17,207 nucleotides of DNA from an uncultured Collinsella sp. (GTDB lineage: Bacteria > Actinomycetota > Coriobacteriia > Coriobacteriales > Coriobacteriaceae). The notes below the pieces were generated by a model. That model was not told where the DNA came from and searched no databases. It saw nothing but the letters and a program-made list of their open reading frames with translations. This document shows, piece by piece, positions 1 through 7,252 of this stretch (the stretch's first letter is position 1; each line of letters begins with the position of its first letter). The stretch covers positions 1 to 17,207 of the forward strand of contig CABVAO010000037.1 of the NCBI GenBank assembly GCA_902496335.1, written 5' to 3'. A program made the translations under genes and the position numbers.

Positions 1-14
1 TAAGGAGCTTATCT

Positions 15-269
15 ATGGGTCCGTTCCAGATTCTTCTGTTTGTCGTTTGGGCTGTTTCTGCCGTGGCGCTGACGATTCTCGTCCTGATGCATTCCGGTAA
101 GGGTACCGGCGTTTCGGATATGATCGCTAGCTCGCTGTATAACTCCAGCTCTGCCACAGGTGTTATGGAGCAGAACCTCGACCGCCTGACCGTCATCATG
201 GGTGTCGTGTTTGCCGTGTGCGTCGTGCTGTGCATGTTCTTCTTCCCGCAGGGCATCGTGGGCTACTAA
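15..269 (+). CDS. secG: SecG, preprotein translocase subunit
   Basis: Small subunit of the SecYEG channel, which helps SecA-driven export of unfolded proteins across the cytoplasmic membrane. The 84-residue product has the usual SecG layout: a first membrane segment (about residues 4-24), a cytoplasmic loop containing HSGKGTGVSD followed by a Ser/Gly-rich stretch, and a second membrane segment (about residues 58-77). The loop is characteristic of bacterial SecG, and the length is typical of the family. An AAGGAG ribosome binding site lies 7 nt before the ATG. A strong terminator follows at 293, so this is the last gene of a unit that begins upstream of the window. Recognition rests on size, two-helix topology and the loop motif. 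Confidence 0.93.
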   Translation: MGPFQILLFVVWAVSAVALTILVLMHSGKGTGVSDMIASSLYNSSSATGVMEQNLDRLTVIMGVVFAVCVVLCMFFFPQGIVGY

Positions 270-292
270 TCACGAGCCGCATAAGTACTTGT

Positions 293-327
293 AAAGGGTT
301 CCGCAAGTGCGGGACCCTTTTTTGTTT
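293..327 (+). terminator. Intrinsic terminator after secG
   Basis: A 12-bp stem (293-304 with 309-320, one T-G wobble) closed by an AAGT loop runs into a T-rich tail up to 327. It ends the secG unit. From here to the next start at 566 I see no gene and no promoter that meets consensus spacing. A TTGACC at 386-391 has no suitable -10 partner 16-18 nt downstream. A small inverted repeat GTGCAT-AAA-ATGCGC at 416-430 could be an operator but is unsupported. Confidence 0.9.
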
Positions 328-565
328 ACATATTCGTAACAGAGTCAAAAATATCACCACATACTGCGCCCAACTAAAGAAATTCTTGACCGTTAACCGG
401 AATTAGCCCCAAATCGTGCATAAAATGCGCTACTGTATTGCAAAACGTTGGCCTGTTGTGCATAACCAGCCATAGCAGCGGGCAGCGTTTTGATGGTTCG
501 GATCGGATTGTCTCGACATGTGTCCGACTGAACATTTCTTTGTCCTATCTCATAAGGAGGATGGC

Positions 566-2242
566 ATGGCTGATTCTATGTTCCACCAGCCCGTTATGGG
601 TCGTCGCGCCTTTGTTGGCGGCACCCTTGCTGCGAGCTCCATGGCTTTTCTTGCCGCATGCGGCAAGAAGGGCGGCGACGCTTCCGGTTCTGAGTCCGGT
701 TCGACGCTGAACTTCTACATCAACAACCCGGTCTGCATCGACCCCTACAACGTCCAGGAGGACCAGGGCACTCAGGTCGAGTACCAGCTCTTTGACGCTC
801 TGACCTCTTACGACGCCGAGAAGGGCGAGATCGTTCCGCTGGCTTGCGAGTCCTTTGAGTCCAACGACGACGCCACTGAGTTCACCTTCAAGATCAAGAA
901 GGCCAAGTTCCACAACGGTGACGACGTTACCTCCAAGTCCTTCAAGCTCGGTTGGGAGCGTCTGGTCAACACCAAGTCGGCCATCGCTACCGAGTACGGC
1001 CCTTCCGAGGTTTCCTATCACCTTTCCATGGTCGAGGGCTATGACGACCTGCTTGCCGGTAACGCTACCGAGCTCAGCGGTGTTACCTGCCCCGACGATG
1101 AGACCCTCGTCGTCAAGCTGTCTTCCGCTTACGCCGACTTCCCCTTCGTTGCCTCTCACCCGGCTCTGGCCCCGGTTCCCGAGTGCGCCGAGTCCGATGT
1201 CAAGAGCTTCTACCTTGCCCCGGTCGGTAACGGCCCGTTCATGATGGACGGCAAGTGGGAGGATGGCCAGGAGATCAACGTCAAGAAGTTCGACGATTAC
1301 TATGGCGACAAGGCCAAGATCGATGGCATCCACTTCCAGGTCATCAAGGACATGGAGACCGCTTACAAGGAGTTCCAGGCCGGTAACCTCGATGTCTGCG
1401 ACGTTCCCGTCGCTCAGATCGATGCCGCCAAGAAGGATCGCGGCGTGTCCAAGGACGGCTACACCATGGGTGACGGCGAGCGCATGCTGCTCGGCGCAGA
1501 GCCTTCCACCTACTACCTGACCTGCAACAACACGGCCGAGCCGTTCAACAACGCCGACCTGCGCAGGGGCATCTCCCTGGCCATCAACCGCGAGGCCATC
1601 TGCAAGACTATCTTCAAGGGTACCCGTACCCCCGCCGACGGCATTGTTCCTCCGGGCATCGATGGCTACAAGGAGGGCGCATGGGAGTTCTGCGCCTACG
1701 ACGTAGACAAGGCTAACGAGTACCTCGACAAGGTCGCTCCCGCTGGCGCTAACGGCGATCGTGGCATTAGCGTGACCCTTTCCTACAACCAGGACGGTGG
1801 CCACAAGGAGATCATGGAGTCCATCATCGGCGACCTCGCCAAGGTTGGCGTTACCGCTGTCTCCGATACCCCCGAGTGGTCTGCCCTGCTCGAGCAGTAT
1901 CAGAACTTCAACTATCAGTTCGGTCGTCTGGGCTGGATTGCCGACTACCCGATCATGGACAACTTCCTGTATCCGCTGTTCCACTCCGACTCCCTCGGTG
2001 GCGACAACCGCTCTGGTTACAACAACCCCGAGTTCGACGCCAAGGTCGACGAGGCTCGCACTACGGTTGACGACGAGGAGCGCGTCGCTAAGATGCAGGA
2101 GGCCGACGCAATGGTCGCTGCCGACTGCCCGGTCATCCCGATTATGTTCTACACGCACACCATCGCCGGCTCCGATCGCATCAAGCACCTCTATGTTGAT
2201 CCGCAGAAGCACGCCGATCTGGGTACCGCTGAGCTCGCCTAA
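566..2242 (+). CDS. oppA: Oligopeptide ABC transporter, substrate-binding lipoprotein
   Basis: Extracytoplasmic peptide receptor of family 5 solute-binding proteins (SBP_bac_5); it captures peptides and delivers them to the permease pair encoded next. I chose ATG 566 because AAGGAGG (554-560) lies 5 nt upstream; the upstream in-frame ATG at 518 lacks such a site. The 558-residue product opens with a signal peptide ending in lipobox LAAC, so Cys32 is the predicted lipidated residue, followed by a Gly/Ser-rich linker. The N-region contains GRRAFVG (residues 12-18), a twin-arginine-like motif, so Tat export is possible. Family hallmarks in the body include LFDALTSYDAEKGEIVPLACESFE, FKIKKAKFHNGDDVTS and LRRGISLAINREAI. 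First gene of the opp operon. Peptide rather than nickel or sugar transport is inferred from operon composition; dppA would be an equally fair symbol. Confidence 0.9.
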   Translation: MADSMFHQPVMGRRAFVGGTLAASSMAFLAACGKKGGDASGSESGSTLNFYINNPVCIDPYNVQEDQGTQVEYQLFDALTSYDAEKGEIVPLACESFESNDDATEFTFKIKKAKFHNGDDVTSKSFKLGWERLVNTKSAIATEYGPSEVSYHLSMVEGYDDLLAGNATELSGVTCPDDETLVVKLSSAYADFPFVASHPALAPVPECAESDVKSFYLAPVGNGPFMMDGKWEDGQEINVKKFDDYYGDKAKIDGIHFQVIKDMETAYKEFQAGNLDVCDVPVAQIDAAKKDRGVSKDGYTMGDGERMLLGAEPSTYYLTCNNTAEPFNNADLRRGISLAINREAICKTIFKGTRTPADGIVPPGIDGYKEGAWEFCAYDVDKANEYLDKVAPAGANGDRGISVTLSYNQDGGHKEIMESIIGDLAKVGVTAVSDTPEWSALLEQYQNFNYQFGRLGWIADYPIMDNFLYPLFHSDSLGGDNRSGYNNPEFDAKVDEARTTVDDEERVAKMQEADAMVAADCPVIPIMFYTHTIAGSDRIKHLYVDPQKHADLGTAELA

Positions 2243-2339
2243 GAGTTTGCAGCTTCCGTGAGGGTCAAGTATTTACGTAGACCTCATGGGAAACATACAG
2301 TTCTCCCTAACCTGGGGTAAACTGGCTGATGGTAATTTT

Positions 2340-2367
2340 GGGATGCCGGTCTGGCGATCGGCATCCC
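2340..2367 (+). terminator. Hairpin between oppA and oppB (partial terminator or mRNA stabiliser)
   Basis: A perfect 9-bp stem, GGGATGCCG (2340-2348) with CGGCATCCC (2359-2367), with a 10-nt loop, sits 97 nt after the oppA stop and 31 nt before oppB. It is followed only by ATTTAGGTTAAT, a weak tract, so complete termination is unlikely. Hairpins in this place commonly raise the yield of binding protein over permease by protecting the upstream mRNA or by partial termination. Which of the two applies here is inference. Confidence 0.65.
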
Positions 2368-2398
2368 ATTTAGGTTAATCCCTAGATAGGGGAGTGGT

Positions 2399-3436
2399 AT
2401 GGGTAAGTACATCGTTAAACGTGTGCTTCAGTTCATCCCGGTGTTTTTGGGCGTTACGCTGATTCTGTTCGCCCTCCAGAATATCGTGCCGGGAGATCCG
2501 ATCAAGCTGATCGGTGGAGACAAGGCTCTGTCCCCCGAGGTGGAGCTTCAGCTTCGCGTCCGCTATCACCTCGTCCAGACGGACGAGGACGGCAACGCGA
2601 TCCTTGACGAGAACGGCGACCCCGTTCAAACGTCGCTCGTGGACCGTTACTTGTATTACATGAACGGCCTGCTTCATGGCGATCTGGGCAATTCGTATCA
2701 GCGCAAGCTGCCGGTTACGGAAATCTTCGCCCAGAAGTATCCGTATACGGTCAAACTTGCCGCGTGCGCCATCGTACTCGAGGCGATCATGGGTATCGGT
2801 GCGGGTATCATTTCGGCGGTAAAGCGTTATTCCTTCTGGGATATTTTGGTAACGCTCACCACGTCGATCCTCGTTGCGGTCCCGGCCTTCTGGCTCGGTA
2901 TGTTGTTGCAGCTGTTCTTTGGCGTCATCCTCAAGGACGCCACGGGCGGTGCAATCTCCATGCCGATCTCGGGTGCTGGCGGTTCCAGCTCTCAGTATCA
3001 GGATTGGATGCACTATGTGCTTCCGACCATTACGCTGGCTTCGGTTTCGACCGCTTATGCTGCGCGCATCATGCGCTCGCAGCTGCTTGACGTCATGAAT
3101 CAGGATTACATCCGTACGGCAAAGGCCAAGGGTCTCTCCAATCGTGCGATCATCGTCAAGCATGCGCTTAAGAATGCACTCATCCCCGTCGTTACCTACA
3201 TTGGTGTCGACTTTGGCGGCATGCTTTCGGGCGCCATCCTGACCGAGACGGTCTTTAACTGGCCCGGTATCGGCTATGAGGTCTATCGCGCCATCAGCAT
3301 GCGTGACTGGCCCATCGTTATGGGCGGCGTTACGCTCATCGTTGTCGTCGTCATGGTGATCAACCTGCTCGTCGACATTAGCTATGCATTCCTCGACCCG
3401 CGCATCCGCCTTGGCGGTCCGTCGGATAAGGCCTAA
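2399..3436 (+). CDS. oppB: Oligopeptide ABC transporter permease (OppB/DppB type)
   Basis: First integral membrane subunit of the peptide importer. The 345-residue product starts GKYIVKRVLQFIPVFLGVTLILF, the typical OppB/DppB first helix, followed by PGDPI, a periplasmic region, and five more hydrophobic segments. The cytoplasmic coupling loop that contacts the ATPase reads DYIRTAKAKGLSNRAIIVKHALKNAL (about residues 236-261), a clear EAA motif of binding-protein-dependent permeases, and ETVFNWPGIGYEVYRAI near the C-terminus is another family signature. The periplasmic loop after helix 1 contains an acidic insert (QTDEDGNAILDENGDP) of the variable kind seen in this family. A GGGGAG site precedes the ATG. 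oppC follows after 14 nt. Confidence 0.93.
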   Translation: MGKYIVKRVLQFIPVFLGVTLILFALQNIVPGDPIKLIGGDKALSPEVELQLRVRYHLVQTDEDGNAILDENGDPVQTSLVDRYLYYMNGLLHGDLGNSYQRKLPVTEIFAQKYPYTVKLAACAIVLEAIMGIGAGIISAVKRYSFWDILVTLTTSILVAVPAFWLGMLLQLFFGVILKDATGGAISMPISGAGGSSSQYQDWMHYVLPTITLASVSTAYAARIMRSQLLDVMNQDYIRTAKAKGLSNRAIIVKHALKNALIPVVTYIGVDFGGMLSGAILTETVFNWPGIGYEVYRAISMRDWPIVMGGVTLIVVVVMVINLLVDISYAFLDPRIRLGGPSDKA

Positions 3437-3450
3437 GGGAGGTACGTCTC

Positions 3451-4386
3451 ATGCAGGAAACTGATTCTCAGTCTCAGGAGCAGGCTACCGCCACCAAGGT
3501 CGCATCTGCTCCCGCCAAGTCCCGCACGCTGTGGGGCGACGCTTTTAAGCGTCTTCGTAAGAACAAGCTCGCCGTTATCGGTGTCTGCTGGATCATCATC
3601 GTCGTTGTGGTTGCCCTGACCGCAGATCTGTGGGCTAAGCCCTGGCTCGGTTCCCCGACGGCTTCCGACTCGACCACTATGGCCGAGACGTCGCTGTTGG
3701 CTCCGTGTGCAGAGCATCCGTTTGGCACCGACGCCCTTGGTCGTGACATTCTCGTCCGCGTTATCTACGGTGCGCGCGTTTCGCTGTCCGTCGGAATTAT
3801 GGCCACCGCGATCTCCACGCTGATTGGTCTGGTCATGGGTGCTCTGGCCGGTTTCTACGGCGGGATCTGGGATACGATTATCATGCGCTGTGCGGACATC
3901 TTCCTGGCGTTCCCGTACGTGCTGTTCGTTGTCGCCATGATCGCCGTTATCGGCCGTGGCCTTCAGAACGTCTTTATCGCCATCGGTATTCTCGGCTGGC
4001 CTTCTATTGCGCGCGTCTTCCGCTCCGCAATCTTGACGGTCAAGGAAAACGACTATGTTGACGCTGCGCGCGCGATGGGTGCATCTGATGCTCGTATCGT
4101 CGTGCGTCACATCTTCCCGAACTCCGTCGCCTCTATCGTAGTCTACGCAACCATGAACATTGGTGGCGCCATTCTGACCGAGTCCGCTCTGTCCTTCCTC
4201 GGCATGGGCGTTATTCCGCCTACGCCTTCGTGGGGCTCCATGATTCAGGACGGTCAGCAGTATCTTCTGACTGCTCCCTGGATGATGATCATGCCCGGTC
4301 TGGCAATTCTCTCGACGGTGCTCGCCTTCACCCTGCTGGGTGACGGTCTGCGCGACGCCCTCGACGTCAAGATGAAGGACGCATAA
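3451..4386 (+). CDS. oppC: Oligopeptide ABC transporter permease (OppC/DppC type)
   Basis: Second integral membrane subunit, pairing with OppB to form the translocation path. The 311-residue protein has a cytoplasmic N-terminus rich in Gln/Ala/Thr, then the OppC N-terminal motif FKRLRKNKLAVIGVCWIII (helix 1). It continues with HPFGTDALGRDILVRVIYGARVSL, a hallmark of the OppC/DppC family, and a coupling loop DYVDAARAMGASDARIVVRHIFPN (EAA motif). It ends with ALSFLGMGVIPPTPSWGSMI and the closing GDGLRDALDVKMK. A GGGAGG ribosome binding site (3438-3443) precedes the ATG. The stop codon is 2 nt from the oppD start, so the two are probably translationally coupled. Confidence 0.94.
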   Translation: MQETDSQSQEQATATKVASAPAKSRTLWGDAFKRLRKNKLAVIGVCWIIIVVVVALTADLWAKPWLGSPTASDSTTMAETSLLAPCAEHPFGTDALGRDILVRVIYGARVSLSVGIMATAISTLIGLVMGALAGFYGGIWDTIIMRCADIFLAFPYVLFVVAMIAVIGRGLQNVFIAIGILGWPSIARVFRSAILTVKENDYVDAARAMGASDARIVVRHIFPNSVASIVVYATMNIGGAILTESALSFLGMGVIPPTPSWGSMIQDGQQYLLTAPWMMIMPGLAILSTVLAFTLLGDGLRDALDVKMKDA

Positions 4387-4388
4387 GG

Positions 4389-5480
4389 ATGAAGAAGAAC
4401 AAGAACTATGTGGACCTGAAGGACCAGCCTGTTCCCGAGGGCCAGCATCTGCTCGAGGTCGATGACCTTAAGATGTATTTCCACACCGAGGATGGCGTCG
4501 TTCGCGCTGTCGACGGTGTCTCCTACACGCTCGATCGCGGCGAGAGCCTGGGAGTAGTCGGTGAATCCGGCTCCGGTAAGTCCGTGACCGCCATGACCAT
4601 CATGGGCCTTATCTCGATGCCTCCGGGAAAGATCGAGGGCGGTGACGTTCGCTATCGCGGCCGCTCCATCCTCGAGATGACCGAGGAAGAGATGCAGCAC
4701 ATTCGCGGCAACGATATCGCGATGATCTTCCAGGATCCTATGACCTCCTTGAACCCGGTTTATAAGATCGGCAAGCAGGTGGGCGAGGGCCTTCGTCTGC
4801 ACCGTGGCTACTCCAAGCAGGAGGCGCTCAAGCGTGCCACCGAGCTTTTGGACCTCGTTGGTATTCCCGAGCCCGAGAAGCGCGTCAACGAGTATCCGCA
4901 CCAGTTCTCTGGCGGTATGCGTCAGCGCGTCATGATTGCCATGGCTCTTGCCTGCGATCCCGATATTCTGATTGCCGACGAGCCCACGACGGCTCTGGAC
5001 GTTACCATCCAGGCTCAGATTATTGAGCTTATGCAGGAAATGCAGGAGAAGAACGGCAACGCCATCATCATGATTACCCATGATCTGGGCGTCGTCGCCG
5101 ACATGGCCGACAAGATCATGGTTATGTACGCCGGCCGTCCCGTCGAGTTCGGTACTGCTGAGGAAATCTTCTACGAGAGCCGCCACCCCTACACCTGGGG
5201 CCTTATCCGCTCCATCCCGGAGCAGGCCATCGAAGAGAAGAAGCCGCTTACGCCGATTCACGGCAACCCGCCTTCGCTCATGAACCTGCCCGAGGGCTGC
5301 GTGTTCTCGCCTCGTTGTCCCTATGCGACCGATAAGTGCCGCAAGCAGCGTCCCGAGCGCGTTGTCACCGAGTCTGGTCATTACTCTGCATGCCACTACT
5401 CCGGTGACCCCGAGTTTCTCAAGAACGCTCCTGAGACGTCCCGTACGCGCAAGGATTCCAAGAAGGGAGGCGAGGCGTAA
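4389..5480 (+). CDS. oppD: Oligopeptide ABC transporter ATPase (OppD/DppD type)
   Basis: One of two cytoplasmic ATPases that power import. The 363-residue protein carries Walker A GESGSGKS (58-65), Q-loop Gln115 in IFQDPMTSLNP, ABC signature FSGGMRQR (173-180), Walker B ILIADEP with catalytic Glu198, and switch His231. The C-terminal oligopeptide-transporter extension (from about residue 250) contains HPYTWGL and cysteines C304-x5-C310-x6-C317-x17-C335. Solved peptide transporters of this family bind an iron-sulfur cluster with such a cysteine set, so a cluster is likely here too (inference). An AAGGA (4375-4379) inside the oppC end is a plausible ribosome binding site, 9 nt before the ATG. 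The TAA overlaps the oppF ATG by one base. Confidence 0.95.
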   Translation: MKKNKNYVDLKDQPVPEGQHLLEVDDLKMYFHTEDGVVRAVDGVSYTLDRGESLGVVGESGSGKSVTAMTIMGLISMPPGKIEGGDVRYRGRSILEMTEEEMQHIRGNDIAMIFQDPMTSLNPVYKIGKQVGEGLRLHRGYSKQEALKRATELLDLVGIPEPEKRVNEYPHQFSGGMRQRVMIAMALACDPDILIADEPTTALDVTIQAQIIELMQEMQEKNGNAIIMITHDLGVVADMADKIMVMYAGRPVEFGTAEEIFYESRHPYTWGLIRSIPEQAIEEKKPLTPIHGNPPSLMNLPEGCVFSPRCPYATDKCRKQRPERVVTESGHYSACHYSGDPEFLKNAPETSRTRKDSKKGGEA

Positions 5481-6508
5481 TGGCAGATACCAACGAGCGT
5501 ACTCCGTTGCTGAAGGTCGAGCACCTCTCTAAGGAGTTCCCCGCTGAGTCCGGCATGTTCGCCAAGCGTTTTTCCAAGCGTGTCGTCTCTGCTGTAAATG
5601 ACATCTCTTTTGAGATTTATCCTGGCGAGACCTTTGGTCTGGTTGGTGAGTCTGGTTGCGGTAAGTCCACGACGGGTCGCACCATCATGCGCTTGACCAA
5701 GCCGACCGCCGGTAAGGTGTTCTTCCAGGGCAAAGATGTTGCCGAGATGAGCAAACATGAGATCAAGGACATGCGTCGCGAGATGCAGTTTATCTTCCAG
5801 GATCCCTATGCTTCGCTCAACCCTCGTATGACCATCGGCGAGATCGTCTCCGAGCCCATGACCATTCATGGCGTGGGCACCAAGGAGGAGCGCATTGAGC
5901 GCGTCCGCGAGCTTCTCGACGTTGTCGGACTGAACCCCGAGCACATCAACCGCTATCCTCATGAGTTCTCCGGCGGTCAGCGTCAGCGTGTCGGTATTGC
6001 CCGCGCTTTTGCGCTGAAGCCCAAGCTGATTATCTGCGACGAGCCAGTTTCTGCTCTGGATGTGTCCATTCAGGCCCAGGTTCTGAACCTGCTCAAGGAA
6101 CTGCAGGACAAGTTCGGTACCGCGTATCTGTTTATCGCTCACGACCTGTCCGTCGTGCAGCACATTTCCGATCGCGTTGCCGTTATGTATCTGGGTAAGA
6201 TGGTTGAGGTTTCGGACTGGAAGACGCTCTACAGCGAGCCTCACCATCCGTACACGCAGTCGCTGCTGTCTGCCGTGCCGGTTCCCGATCCTGATATCCA
6301 GAAGACCCGCAAGCGCATCATCCTCGCTGGCGATCCGCCGTCGCCGCTGGATCCGCCGACCGGTTGCCGTTTCCACACTCGCTGCCCGATCGCTCAGGGT
6401 ATCTGCTCTGAGAAGCTTCCCGAGTTTAAGGAAGTCGCACCGGGCCACTGCTGCGCCTGCCACTTCGCGGAGCCGTTCCCGATCAAGGAATCGCACATCG
6501 ACCTGTAG
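5480..6508 (+). CDS. oppF: Oligopeptide ABC transporter ATPase (OppF/DppF type)
   Basis: Second ATPase of the importer, forming the heterodimer with OppD. The 342-residue product shows Walker A GESGCGKS (56-63), Q-loop Gln107 in IFQDPYASLNP, signature FSGGQRQR (163-170), Walker B LIICDEP with Glu188, and switch His221. The C-terminal extension includes HHPYTQSLLSAVP and cysteines at 296, 302, 309, 324, 325 and 327, matching the cluster-type cysteine set of OppD. The start is fixed by AAGGGAGG (5463-5470), 9 nt upstream of an ATG that overlaps the oppD stop as TAATG. It is the last gene of the operon. A large composite hairpin beginning 16 nt after the stop includes the likely terminator. Confidence 0.95.
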   Translation: MADTNERTPLLKVEHLSKEFPAESGMFAKRFSKRVVSAVNDISFEIYPGETFGLVGESGCGKSTTGRTIMRLTKPTAGKVFFQGKDVAEMSKHEIKDMRREMQFIFQDPYASLNPRMTIGEIVSEPMTIHGVGTKEERIERVRELLDVVGLNPEHINRYPHEFSGGQRQRVGIARAFALKPKLIICDEPVSALDVSIQAQVLNLLKELQDKFGTAYLFIAHDLSVVQHISDRVAVMYLGKMVEVSDWKTLYSEPHHPYTQSLLSAVPVPDPDIQKTRKRIILAGDPPSPLDPPTGCRFHTRCPIAQGICSEKLPEFKEVAPGHCCACHFAEPFPIKESHIDL

Positions 6509-6524
6509 TCGGTTGTTATCGTCC

Positions 6525-6654
6525 GGGCCCGTGCTGGACTTAGTTTTCAGAACGTCCTCGACCATGGAAACCCCCTTATCCTGCTCCTTCGGAGCCGCGG
6601 ATAAGGGGGTTTTGGTCTGCGGAATGTTCTGAAAGCTAAGTCCAGCACGGGCCC
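6525..6654 (-). repeat. Composite three-tier hairpin, member 1
   Basis: The outer arms 6525-6553 and 6626-6654 are complementary over 29 bp with a single wobble (T6544-G6635). An inner 14-bp stem (6568-6581 with 6599-6612) and an apical 5-bp hairpin GCTCC-TTC-GGAGC (6583-6595) are nested inside. The internal loop next to the outer stem carries GTCCTCG (6554-6560) on the left and CTGCGGAAT (6617-6625) on the right. Read on the minus strand these are ATTCCGCAG...CGAGGAC, matching member 2 at 6835, and the apex becomes GAA. Strand is given for this shared orientation. It lies directly downstream of oppF and its inner stem doubles as a terminator. Confidence 0.85.
6568..6616 (+). terminator. Terminator of the opp operon, inside hairpin member 1
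   Basis: AAACCCCCTTATCC (6568-6581) pairs perfectly with GGATAAGGGGGTTT (6599-6612). The A-run at the 5' side and the T-run at the 3' side make it look usable in both directions. It is the only terminator-like structure directly after oppF. Its T-tract is short, so efficiency cannot be judged. Confidence 0.65.
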
Positions 6655-6718
6655 TGTGTTACCACTGCAGAGGGGTGCGATTCCTTGATCGCTCACTTAA
6701 TCTAATGGGAAAGATAGC

Positions 6719-6744
6719 GAGGCCGGAGCTTTAGCTCCGGCCTC
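6719..6744 (+). terminator. GC-rich hairpin, function uncertain
   Basis: GAGGCCGGAGC (6719-6729) pairs perfectly with GCTCCGGCCTC (6734-6744) around a TTTA loop, followed by CTTATATAAG rather than a clean T-tract. It may back up termination after the opp operon. The non-coding stretch 6509-7103 otherwise holds the two long hairpins (members 1 and 2) and the tRNA-Leu promoter; I see no gene in it. Confidence 0.5.
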
Positions 6745-6834
6745 CTTATATAAGGGCTAGGCAAAGCCGAGCCGCTAAATTTATATCAGCTCCCAGAACA
6801 TGTTTGAGAACTGTGCCTGAAGTACGTATTTGCA

Positions 6835-6959
6835 GGCCCCGAATCGGTGTTGCCTCCCGGCGCATTCCGCAGGGGGAGCGATATTTTGCAGCACGAAGTG
6901 CGCAGCAAAATATCGCTCATGCCCGAGGACGCGCCGGGAGGCAACACCGATTCGGGGCC
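6835..6959 (+). repeat. Composite three-tier hairpin, member 2
   Basis: The outer arms 6835-6863 and 6931-6959 are perfectly complementary over 29 bp. An inner 14-bp stem (6876-6889 with 6905-6918) and an apical GCAC-GAA-GTGC hairpin (6891-6901) are nested inside. ATTCCGCAG (6864-6872) directly follows the left outer arm and CGAGGAC (6924-6930) directly precedes the right arm. Both loop motifs recur on the minus strand of member 1, while the arm sequences are unrelated. There is no T-tract, so this is not a terminator. It sits between the opp operon and the tRNA-Leu promoter. Confidence 0.85.
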
Positions 6960-6999
6960 GGACACACGGATCTACCTGCGCATTTACAAATTCGTAAAC

Positions 7000-7046
7000 T
7001 TTTTTGAAAAAAGTGCTTGCACAGTTCTCGAATCATAGGTTATTAT
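7000..7046 (+). promoter_or_regulatory. Promoter of tRNA-Leu
   Basis: A palindromic TTTTTTGAAAAAAGT (7000-7014) is followed by a -35 TTGCAC (7017-7022), an 18-nt spacer and a -10 TATTAT (7041-7046). The same A/T palindrome joined to a TTGC-type -35 precedes the tRNA units at 10529 and 13033. The upstream A/T block probably acts as an UP element (inference). The -10 lies 57 nt before the mature tRNA, so a 5' leader must be removed. Confidence 0.75.
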
Positions 7047-7103
7047 CTTCATCGTTGAACGCGCGGGTCCAACAAAACGGACCGCAAATCAACAACATAG
7101 CAT

Positions 7104-7193
7104 GTCGGAGTGGCGGAATTGGCAGACGCGCTAGCTTGAGGTGCTAGTGACCGCTTTTTGGTCATGCGGGTTCAAGTCCCGCCTCCGACACCA
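7104..7193 (+). tRNA. tRNA-Leu (anticodon GAG)
   Basis: Class II tRNA with acceptor GTCGGAG/CTCCGAC, discriminator A and an encoded CCA. Anticodon stem CTAGC/GCTAG encloses loop TTGAGGT, with anticodon GAG at 7138-7140. A long variable arm (GTGACCGCTTTTTGGTCA region) and T-arm GCGGG-TTCAAGT-CCCGC complete the fold. Reads CUC and CUU. Confidence 0.97.
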
Positions 7194-7204
7194 TCGCATT
7201 TGAG

Positions 7205-7226
7205 AAGCCTCTTCGGAGGCTTTTTT
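7205..7226 (+). terminator. Terminator of tRNA-Leu
   Basis: AAGCCTC (7205-7211) pairs with GAGGCTT (7216-7222) around a stable TTCG loop and runs into a T-tract ending at 7226. Confidence 0.92.
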
Positions 7227-7252
7227 GTTACCGATAGACGGTGGGGTCCACG

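Noticed and set aside
386..436. TTGACC with TAAAAT as an oppA promoter
   Set aside because: The spacer would be 29 nt, far outside the normal range.
518..565. Upstream in-frame start for oppA
   Set aside because: It would add 16 residues before a normal lipoprotein signal, and it lacks the strong AAGGAGG that stands 5 nt before ATG 566.
545..2212. Long minus-strand open frame opposite oppA (555 codons)
   Set aside because: It mirrors the coding bias of oppA and has no domain-like sequence or ribosome binding site. Similar shadows lie opposite oppD (4254-5396), oppF (5396-6565) and nrdD (13774-16014).
6525..6654. Integron attC site as an explanation for the long hairpins
   Set aside because: attC sites carry AAC and GTT at their outer ends. 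Here such triplets occur only at the inner end of the arms in one member, and there is no integrase or cassette array.
6835..6959. Retron or CRISPR-type locus
   Set aside because: No reverse transcriptase, Cas-like gene or regularly spaced direct repeats are present; the repeats are inverted and dispersed.
6804..7038. Short plus-strand frames across hairpin member 2
   Set aside because: They read through the palindrome and into the tRNA-Leu promoter, with no ribosome binding site and low-complexity products.
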